7,548 nt of DNA from Draconibacterium orientale (lineage in GTDB: Bacteria > Bacteroidota > Bacteroidia > Bacteroidales > JAADGE01): the NCBI GenBank assembly GCA_020718265.1, contig DYSM01000143.1:1-7548 (forward strand), given 5' to 3'. The notes under the pieces were generated by a model. The model searched no databases. It saw only the letters and a program-made list of their open reading frames with translations, and was not told the DNA's origin. The translations under genes and the position numbers were made by a program. Below are positions 1-5,210 of this stretch, piece after piece (position 1 is the stretch's first letter; each line of letters begins with the position of its first letter).

Positions 1-304
1 TATCAGTAATTTAACTTTACAAACTTTCAATTTTATGACTTTTTATACTGAACTCTTATATCATTTAGAATTTCAACAAGTAATGAGTTTTCTTACAAGC
101 ACTATATACAATAGTTCGTTAGATTTTAGAATATAGATGTTAGACATTAGACTCAAATCGCTTAATTCCAATTAGTTACAATCATACTCTTATTCGAGAA
201 ATTTTCTTATCTAATTTACAATAAATCAATATCTTACAAAAAATATTAACGGAGTATTGATATAAGTTCAATTGAATTTACATGAATGAGAAATTATAAT
301 CAAA
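1..304. other. Gene-free AT-rich leader region
   Basis: No convincing coding region was found on either strand. The sequence is very AT-rich with frequent stops in all frames. It holds the 7-base tandem repeat at 119-153, a 10-base perfect palindrome TTCAATTGAA at 267-276, and an isolated SD-like AACGGAG at 248-254, which is too far (about 50 bases) from the start at 305 to serve it. Tiny ORFs begin with ATG at 282 (5 codons) and 286 (11 codons), both out of frame with the ligase gene. I found no TAnnTTTG promoter match, because no TTTG occurs here on the + strand. The ligase promoter is therefore either non-consensus or upstream of the window. Confidence 0.6.
119..153. repeat. Degenerate 7-bp tandem repeat, five units
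   Basis: Five consecutive 7-base units start at 119, 126, 133, 140 and 147. Four begin with TTAGA; the third begins with ATAGA. The last two bases of each unit vary (TT, AT, TG, CA, CT). The phase is exact over 35 bases and is lost on both sides. This is seen directly. Its role is unknown; slipped-strand intergenic filler is the simplest reading. Confidence 0.6.
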
Positions 305-991
305 ATGGAAGTTTATCATAGTATTGAGCATTTTTCGGACAAATCATCTTTGTTCGGGCAAAAAATAATGGCATTTAATAAATACGACGGTTCAAATTTT
401 AGAGTTGAATGGAATTATCGTCTTAGAAATTCTATACAAAAAGGCTTCACCAACTTCGGAACCAGAACTCAGCAAATTACCGAAAAAACGCCGCATTACG
501 GCGAGGCGGTTAAAATTTTTTTAGAAAAATATGCCGAGCCGTTATGCGAGAGTTTGTCTGACAGAAAAAAACGCTCGCCTTTTAACGGTGTCGATAAGGT
601 AACAGCGTTTTTTGAATTTTTTGGACAAAACAGTTTTGCCGGATTTCATAACCAAACCGATGAAAAGGATTTGGTTTTATTCGATGTTCTTCTTGATAAA
701 ATTGGATTTTTACCGCCAAACGAATTTCAAGAAATTTTCAGCAAACAGTGGTATTTACATTCAGCCGAATTAATTTTTCAAGGAATTTTGACCAAAGAAT
801 TTTCAGAAACAATAAAAACAAATGTCTGGAATTTACCCGTAGCCAAATATCCGCAAGTAAAAGAAGGTGTTGTTTGTAAGCAAATTTCAGCTCCGATTGG
901 TCATAAATTAGAGATGACCAAAATAAAAACCGAATGGTGGATAAAAGAATTAAAAAGCAGACATCCGTCAAATTATGAAAATTTGCTTTGA
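305..991 (+). CDS. Single-domain ATP-dependent RNA/DNA ligase-type nucleotidyltransferase
   Basis: This 228-residue protein carries the covalent nucleotidyltransferase motifs of the RNA ligase 2/DNA ligase superfamily in the correct order. Motif I is KYDGSN, with K26 the expected AMP-linked lysine. A motif Ia-like GTRTQQ is at 52-57 and motif III FFEFFG at 102-107. Motif IIIa is the hydrophobic stretch near 123-130, motif IV is EGVV at 187-190, and motif V is MTKIK at 204-208. The expected chemistry is self-adenylation by ATP, then transfer of AMP to a 5'-phosphate end and sealing of a nick. The protein ends about 20 residues after motif V, so it has no OB fold and none of the C-terminal domain found in the roughly 330-residue T4 Rnl2. 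The substrate (RNA or DNA) cannot be read from the sequence; the overall look favours the RNA ligase family. The start at 305 is the first ATG after an in-frame TGA at 287. No partner kinase or phosphatase is visible in the window. Confidence 0.8.
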   Translation: MEVYHSIEHFSDKSSLFGQKIMAFNKYDGSNFRVEWNYRLRNSIQKGFTNFGTRTQQITEKTPHYGEAVKIFLEKYAEPLCESLSDRKKRSPFNGVDKVTAFFEFFGQNSFAGFHNQTDEKDLVLFDVLLDKIGFLPPNEFQEIFSKQWYLHSAELIFQGILTKEFSETIKTNVWNLPVAKYPQVKEGVVCKQISAPIGHKLEMTKIKTEWWIKELKSRHPSNYENLL

Positions 992-1001
992 GAATAAAGT
1001 T

Positions 1002-1025
1002 ACACAAACAGACATCTGTTTGTGT
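1002..1025. terminator. Perfect 11-bp inverted repeat after the ligase gene
   Basis: The left arm ACACAAACAGA (1002-1012) is exactly complementary to the right arm at 1015-1025, with two bases between them. As RNA it would fold as a 10-bp stem with an ACAT loop. It begins 10 bases after the ligase stop codon, which suits a transcription terminator. However, no run of T follows on the + strand (TTAAAG comes next), so it is not a textbook intrinsic terminator. Its right arm overlaps the likely -33 element of the downstream promoter, so an operator role is the main alternative. Confidence 0.5.
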
Positions 1026-1047
1026 TTAAAGAAAATAATTACTTTTG
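1019..1047 (+). promoter_or_regulatory. Bacteroidota-type promoter for the cvpA-led gene cluster
   Basis: TACTTTTG at 1040-1047 is a perfect match to the Bacteroidota -7 consensus TAnnTTTG. A TTTG at 1019-1022 lies 17 bases upstream and could be the -33 element, although the usual spacing is a little longer. The start of the next gene is 24 bases downstream, implying a short leader. The -33 element falls inside the right arm of the inverted repeat at 1002-1025. The motif match is seen; promoter activity is inferred. Confidence 0.55.
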
Positions 1048-1071
1048 CAACCAAAATCCTAAGCATTCGGT

Positions 1072-1671
1072 ATGGATATTTATGTTGATATTGGTCTAAG
1101 TTTTTTAGACGTACTGATTTCACTCGCGCTCTTTTGGGCAATTTATCGCGGCTACAAGCGCGGCGCAATCATACACGCCGTGTCGTTGCTCGTGTTGTTG
1201 GTCGGCTTGGGCATTTCGGCAAGTTTATCTTATGCTCTGTTCGGTTACATGCAGGAACGCGCGCGCGTAACACTTTACAATTTGCCGGTCATTTTGTTTT
1301 TTGTGTTTGCTGTGTTGTCTGTCATCGGCGCGCATTTTACGGCAAATAAAGTAGCAACCAATGTAGGTGCCGAAGCCAAAGGTTTTGTAAACAAGCTGTT
1401 AGGCGTGCTCGTAAATGTTGTTAAATATTTGTACATGACCAGCGTAGTGCTCATTATGTTGTTTAAAATTGACGCAAATTATGATTTTATCCACGAAAAA
1501 GAGCAAACCAGAACCAAACTCTATTATCCTGTTTTGAACATCGCACCGGCAACATTCAAATTGCTTCGTTTCAACGAATTATACCCCGTACCGACCGAAA
1601 AACCGCGCGAATTTCGCAACGATGGCAGCGCAGACGATTACGTTATTCCGGAAGATATTGATAATACATAA
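1072..1671 (+). CDS. CvpA-family integral membrane protein
   Basis: This 199-residue protein has four predicted membrane segments at about 9-25, 33-58, 69-88 and 107-131, followed by a soluble tail of about 65 residues. Between segments 1 and 2 is a YRGYKRG loop, the glycine/basic signature of the CvpA (colicin V production) family. The stretch starting NKLLGVLVNVVKYL before segment 4 also fits that family. CvpA proteins sit in the cytoplasmic membrane and have been linked to colicin V export and envelope stress tolerance; their molecular activity is not well defined. The start at 1072 lies 24 bases after a Bacteroidota -7 box. The gene is the first of a tightly packed + strand cluster, with only 3 bases before the methyltransferase start. 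Its first half is GC-rich compared with that neighbour (33 of 60 bases in 1141-1200 are G or C), which supports it as backbone rather than part of the restriction module. Confidence 0.8.
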   Translation: MDIYVDIGLSFLDVLISLALFWAIYRGYKRGAIIHAVSLLVLLVGLGISASLSYALFGYMQERARVTLYNLPVILFFVFAVLSVIGAHFTANKVATNVGAEAKGFVNKLLGVLVNVVKYLYMTSVVLIMLFKIDANYDFIHEKEQTRTKLYYPVLNIAPATFKLLRFNELYPVPTEKPREFRNDGSADDYVIPEDIDNT

Positions 1672-1674
1672 ATA

Positions 1675-2523
1675 ATGAAACAGATAGATACAAAAATAAT
1701 TTTAGGAGATAGTTTGCAGGTATTAAACTCATTATCAGACAATAGTATTGATTTGATAATTACATCTCCACCGTATGCAGACCAGAGGAAATCTACTTAT
1801 GGAGGAATACATCCTGACAAATATGTCGAATGGTTTTTGCCGTTTACCGAACAAATGTTGCGAGTTTTGAAATCGGACGGGACTTTTATCTTGAATATTA
1901 AGGAAAAAGTAGTTGAAGGCGAACGAAGTACCTACGTTCTTGAGCTTATTTTGGAAATGAAAAAACAAGGATGGTTATGGACGGAAGAGTTTATCTGGCA
2001 TAAGAAAAACAGTTTTCCCGGTAAATGGCCTAATCGTTTTCGAGATGCATGGGAGCGACTTCTACAGTTTAATAAAACAAGATATTTCAACATGTATCAA
2101 GACAACGTCAGAATTCCTGTTGGGGAATGGGCAAAGGACAGGCTGAAAAATTTGAGTAGCACAGATAAAATCAGAGATAATGCTAAGAATGGCAGCGGAT
2201 TTGGTAAAAATATCTCAAATTGGGTTGGTCGAGAAATGGTTTATCCTTCCAATGTGCTGCACATTGCAACTGAATGCAACAACAAAAACCACAGTGCAGC
2301 ATTCCCTGACGGACTGCCCGAATGGTTTATAAAACTGTTTACCAACGAAGGGGATGTTGTTCTTGACCCTTTTTTAGGTTCAGGAACAACGTGTACTGTT
2401 TCCAAAAAAATGAATCGAAATTCAATCGGAATCGAAATAAATTCAGAGTATCACACTATTGCTGTTGAAAATTGTAAAAGTATAAGTTCAGAACCTAAAT
2501 TATTTGCTCAAATTTATGAATAA
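1675..2523 (+). CDS. Type II DNA amino-methyltransferase (beta class, TSPPY)
   Basis: This 282-residue protein is an S-adenosylmethionine-dependent DNA methyltransferase that modifies an exocyclic amino group. The catalytic motif IV is TSPPY at residues 30-34. The AdoMet-binding motif I is DPFLGSGTT at 231-239, followed by GIEI at 252-255. Motif IV preceding motif I is the beta-class order. SPPY is typical of N4-cytosine methylases but not exclusive to them, so m4C versus m6A stays open. The HSAAFPDGLPEWFIKLF stretch just before motif I is also characteristic of these enzymes. The middle region (about 110-200) should hold the target-recognition part; the target sequence cannot be deduced. It protects host DNA from the endonuclease encoded immediately downstream, whose start lies inside its last codons. 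The gene is AT-rich (20 of 60 G or C in 1741-1800), unlike cvpA and the first part of tyrS, which fits acquisition as a module. No controller (C) protein gene accompanies it. Confidence 0.9.
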   Translation: MKQIDTKIILGDSLQVLNSLSDNSIDLIITSPPYADQRKSTYGGIHPDKYVEWFLPFTEQMLRVLKSDGTFILNIKEKVVEGERSTYVLELILEMKKQGWLWTEEFIWHKKNSFPGKWPNRFRDAWERLLQFNKTRYFNMYQDNVRIPVGEWAKDRLKNLSSTDKIRDNAKNGSGFGKNISNWVGREMVYPSNVLHIATECNNKNHSAAFPDGLPEWFIKLFTNEGDVVLDPFLGSGTTCTVSKKMNRNSIGIEINSEYHTIAVENCKSISSEPKLFAQIYE

Positions 2524-3259
2524 ACTAAATATTTCAGATGTAGTAGAATATGTGGAACTTAATATAGGAACGTTTCACGAGAAAAGATTACTACGATTGG
2601 ATTCGATAAAACTTTCACAAATATTAAAAAAGAAAAACCCATACTTACACAAGGCAAAAAATGTAGAAACGTCTGAGCAATTGATAAAAAATATCGTAGA
2701 TGCACAAATTATTTCAAGTGATGAAACTATTTTTGGCGATTGGTTGGAGGGTCTAGCTGTTTTTATTAACAAAAAAGTTTTCGGAGGGATAAAATCCGGT
2801 ATTAACGGAATTGATTTAGAGTTTGAAAATAATAATACACGTTACATTGTATCTGTCAAATCCGGTCCAAATTGGGCTAACAGTAATCAAACTAAAAAGT
2901 TAATTTCAGATTTTAAATCGGCAAAAAAAACACTCAGAACAAGCAATTCGCAAATGAATGTTGTAGCTGTAAACGGATGCTGTTACGGCATAGATAATAA
3001 ACCGGACAAGGGAGAATATTTTAAATATTGCGGTCAAAAATTTTGGGAGTTTATTTCCGGAGAAGCAAATCTTTATATTGATATTATTGAGCCGCTCGGA
3101 CACAAGGCTCGTGAAAAAAATGAAGAGTTCATGCACTCGTATCCGTTAATTATAAATAAATTTACAAAAGAGTTTTCATCTCAATATTGTGATGATTCAG
3201 GAGAAATATTGTGGCAGAAAATAGTCGAATTTAATTCAAGTCAAACAAAAAATAAATGA
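2516..3259 (+). CDS. Type II restriction endonuclease, EcoO109I/PmeII-like
   Basis: This 247-residue protein is encoded directly behind the methyltransferase, with an 8-base overlap, in the usual order of a type II restriction-modification pair. Several stretches recall the EcoO109I/PmeII endonuclease family: GDWLEGLAVF (74-83), GINGIDLEF (95-103), VKSGPNWANSNQ (114-125), VNGCCYG, and a later block containing KYCGQKFWEFISG. The candidate PD-(D/E)XK core is D100 with K115. The residue where E or D is expected (two before K115) is S113, so E78 or E102 may supply the missing carboxylate. It should cut unmodified foreign DNA at the site the upstream enzyme methylates; that site is unknown. ATG at 2516 was chosen; an in-frame TTG at 2504 would add four residues. 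The family assignment is from recalled motifs, not a search. Its stop codon overlaps the tyrS start as ATGA. Confidence 0.75.
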   Translation: MNKLNISDVVEYVELNIGTFHEKRLLRLDSIKLSQILKKKNPYLHKAKNVETSEQLIKNIVDAQIISSDETIFGDWLEGLAVFINKKVFGGIKSGINGIDLEFENNNTRYIVSVKSGPNWANSNQTKKLISDFKSAKKTLRTSNSQMNVVAVNGCCYGIDNKPDKGEYFKYCGQKFWEFISGEANLYIDIIEPLGHKAREKNEEFMHSYPLIINKFTKEFSSQYCDDSGEILWQKIVEFNSSQTKNK

Positions 3260-4563
3260 CAAATTTTATACAAGAACTCACGTGGCGCGGCATGTTGCAT
3301 AACGTGATGCCCGGAACGGAAGACCAACTGAACCAAGAACTTACAACGGCGTATTTGGGCATTGACCCAACGGCGGATTCCTTACACATCGGGCATTTGG
3401 TAGGCATCATGATGCTGAAACATTTGCAAAATGCAGGGCACAAACCTGTTGCTCTGCTCGGCGGCGCAACCGGCATGATTGGCGACCCGTCAGGCAAATC
3501 GCAAGAACGCAATTTATTGAGTGAACAAGAATTACGCTATAATCAAGAAGCCATTCGTAAACAATTGTCCAAATTTTTGGATTTCGATTCCGATGCGCCG
3601 AATAAAGCAATCCTCGTCAATAATTACGATTGGATGAGCACGTTTTCGTTTCTTGATTTCATTCGCGACATCGGCAAGCACATCACCGTAAATTACATGA
3701 TGGCAAAGGATTCCGTAAAAAAACGCATCGCATCCGAAGAAGAAGGCGGCGCGGAAGGCATGTCGTTTACCGAGTTTACGTATCAACTCGTGCAAGGCTA
3801 TGATTTTCTGCATCTTTACAAAACGCACGGCTGCAAACTCCAACTCGGCGGCTCCGACCAATGGGGCAATATTACCACCGGCACGGAAATGATACGCCGC
3901 ATGGAAGGCGGTAAGGCTTACGCAGTTACGTGTCCGTTGCTCACGAAATCGGACGGCGGCAAGTTCGGAAAAACTGAAAAAGGCAACATTTGGCTCGATG
4001 CCGAAAAAACTTCGCCGTACACGTTCTACCAATTTTGGATAAATGCTGACGATAAAGATGCCGAACGTTTTATCAAGATTTTCACAACGTTTACCCACGA
4101 ACATATAGCCGAATTGATTGCAAAACATGCAGAAGCACCGCATTTGAGACTTCTGCAAAAAACATTGGCACAAGAACTTACAACCTTAGTGCACGGCGAG
4201 GAGCGTTTCAATTTTGCAATTGAAGCATCGCAAATTCTGTTCGGAAAAGGCACCAAAGAAACACTTGAAAAACTGTCGGATGCAGATTTTAATGCGATTT
4301 TTGCGGATGTTCCTCAATATCAGGTAGAAAAATCAAAGTTTGATGCCGGCGTTCCTGTTCTTGACCTTTTAGCCGTTGAAACCGATATGCTGAAATCAAA
4401 AGCCGAAGCTCGACGACTTGTTCAGGGTAACGGATTGAGTATCAACCAAGAAAAATACTCAAATGTCGAAGGTTTGATTACAAAAGACCAACTTTTGAAC
4501 GGAAAATATTTGCTTATTAAAAACGGAAAAAAATATTCTGTGATTACGATTTTAGAATCTTGA
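3256..4563 (+). CDS. tyrS: Tyrosyl-tRNA synthetase
   Basis: This 435-residue class I aminoacyl-tRNA synthetase charges tRNA-Tyr with tyrosine in the cytosol and is normally essential. The HIGH signature is at 44-47 and the KMSKS-equivalent is KFGKT at 236-240, typical of the bacterial TyrRS1 type. Family hallmarks include the GGATGMIGDPSGKS block (69-82), YQLVQGYD (176-183) and QLGGSDQWGN (196-205). The C-terminal 65 residues or so, with KSKAEARRLVQGNGLSIN, form the S4-like tRNA-binding domain. The gene is complete and full length. Its ATG overlaps the endonuclease stop by 4 bases (ATGA), so its translation may be coupled to that gene. No separate promoter was recognised just upstream. Base composition falls sharply toward the 3' end: 33 of 60 are G or C in 3421-3480, against 14 of 60 in 4501-4560. 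Confidence 0.97.
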   Translation: MTNFIQELTWRGMLHNVMPGTEDQLNQELTTAYLGIDPTADSLHIGHLVGIMMLKHLQNAGHKPVALLGGATGMIGDPSGKSQERNLLSEQELRYNQEAIRKQLSKFLDFDSDAPNKAILVNNYDWMSTFSFLDFIRDIGKHITVNYMMAKDSVKKRIASEEEGGAEGMSFTEFTYQLVQGYDFLHLYKTHGCKLQLGGSDQWGNITTGTEMIRRMEGGKAYAVTCPLLTKSDGGKFGKTEKGNIWLDAEKTSPYTFYQFWINADDKDAERFIKIFTTFTHEHIAELIAKHAEAPHLRLLQKTLAQELTTLVHGEERFNFAIEASQILFGKGTKETLEKLSDADFNAIFADVPQYQVEKSKFDAGVPVLDLLAVETDMLKSKAEARRLVQGNGLSINQEKYSNVEGLITKDQLLNGKYLLIKNGKKYSVITILES

Positions 4564-4570
4564 CATTTTA

Positions 4571-4584
4571 ATAATTTGAATTAT
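4571..4584. promoter_or_regulatory. Inverted repeat over the antitoxin start codon
   Basis: ATAATT (4571-4576) and AATTAT (4579-4584) form a perfect 6-bp inverted repeat around TG, ending on the first two bases of the antitoxin ATG. VapBC operons are commonly repressed by their own antitoxin-toxin complex binding inverted repeats near the start. This is therefore a candidate operator, although it is short and purely AT-rich in its arms. Confidence 0.3.
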
Positions 4585-4807
4585 GGAAATCCAAACATTG
4601 AAGTATTCTGTCATAGAAGAACTTACAAAGATTAATAATCCTGAAATAATTTCGAGGCTTCGTGATTATTTGTTCAAATTGACCAGCTTAAATGAGCCTA
4701 AAATACAGTCATTTGATAAATTTAAAGGAATTTGGACAAAACAAGAAGCTATGGATTTTGAAAAATCTATCGAAGATTGTGAAAAAATCAACCTTGATGA
4801 GTGGTAG
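4583..4807 (+). CDS. Small VapB-like antitoxin of a VapBC pair
   Basis: This 74-residue acidic protein is encoded immediately upstream of a PIN-domain toxin, the standard antitoxin-first order. I do not recognise its N-terminal half with confidence. Residues about 8-35 look helical (YSVIEELTKI, then NPEIISRLRDYL) and could form the DNA-binding or dimerisation part. The C-terminal part, with FKGIWTKQEAMDFEKSIEDC and a final NLDEW, resembles the extended tails that antitoxins insert into the PIN active site. The assigned role is to bind and block the VapC toxin and to repress the operon. It starts 19 bases after the tyrS stop, with an inverted repeat across its ATG. Its stop is one base before the chosen toxin start, which suggests translational coupling. 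Its function is inferred mainly from position, size and the C-terminal pattern. Confidence 0.7.
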   Translation: MEIQTLKYSVIEELTKINNPEIISRLRDYLFKLTSLNEPKIQSFDKFKGIWTKQEAMDFEKSIEDCEKINLDEW

Positions 4808-4808
4808 A

Positions 4809-5198
4809 ATGTACATGTTGGACACAAATATTGTAATTGATATTTTCAGAGGTAATATTAAAACATTAAGCTGTTTGTCTTTTGATACAGAAGAGATTGT
4901 AATTTCTTGCGTTGCTTATGGAGAACTTGTTTACGGGGCAGAAAATTCAAATTACAAATCAAAACATCTTAATCAAATTGACGAATTTGTGCAAGTTTGC
5001 AAAGTCTTTTCTGTTACTAAACAGACTGCTGATGTTTATGGCAGAATTAAAGCTGCACTTAAAATTTCCGGAAAACCAATTCCTGAAAACGATGTTTGGA
5101 TAGCAGCTCACGCTATTGAGTCAGATTCCTTTTTAGTAACCAAAGACAGTCATTTTTCAGTTGTCAATGGATTGAAACTTATGCTTCTAAAAGAATAG
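4809..5198 (+). CDS. vapC: VapC-type PIN-domain ribonuclease toxin
   Basis: This 129-residue protein carries the four acidic residues of a PIN-domain metal-dependent ribonuclease. D5 is in MLDTNIVID, E39 in YGELVYGAE, D95 in PENDVWIAA and D113 in VTKDSHF. VapC toxins cleave RNA, in studied cases initiator tRNA, other tRNAs or rRNA, and halt translation when their antitoxin is degraded. The target here is unknown. The start was chosen as ATG 4809, giving the MYMLDTN opening usual for the family. ATG 4797 (133 aa) and ATG 4815 (127 aa) are alternatives. A far longer reading from 4692 would overlap the antitoxin by 116 bases and add lysine-rich residues unlike a PIN domain. The gene is complete with all four acidic residues, so it is probably active. 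It is AT-rich (19 of 60 G or C in 4861-4920) and ends 12 bases before the next gene. Confidence 0.9.
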   Translation: MYMLDTNIVIDIFRGNIKTLSCLSFDTEEIVISCVAYGELVYGAENSNYKSKHLNQIDEFVQVCKVFSVTKQTADVYGRIKAALKISGKPIPENDVWIAAHAIESDSFLVTKDSHFSVVNGLKLMLLKE

Positions 5199-5210
5199 AA
5201 AAGAAATAGT

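Noticed and set aside
16..238. Recurrent TTACAA words in the leader region as a possible operator array
   Set aside because: The copies are not evenly spaced or consistently flanked, and the word is common in such AT-rich sequence.
1134..1349. A 71-residue + strand frame inside cvpA
   Set aside because: It is an out-of-frame reading, rich in Arg, His and Cys, within a well-supported membrane protein gene.
2504..2515. TTG at 2504 as the endonuclease start
   Set aside because: ATG at 2516 is only four codons later, gives a normal short overlap with the methylase, and needs no rare start codon. TTG cannot be fully excluded.
1665..3262. Similar short AT-rich words (TAAATAATGA and TAAATGA) at the two edges of the restriction module as possible target-site duplications
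   Set aside because: They are short, unequal and built from stop and start codons in AT-rich DNA, so chance is the better explanation.
3532..4173. A 213-residue open frame on the - strand opposite tyrS
   Set aside because: It lies wholly within the clear tyrS gene, has no recognisable motif, and is explained by the codon bias of the GC-richer sense strand.
4692..5198. A 168-residue version of the VapC toxin starting at ATG 4692
   Set aside because: It would overlap the antitoxin by 116 bases, and its extra N-terminal residues are out-of-frame antitoxin sequence that does not resemble a PIN domain.
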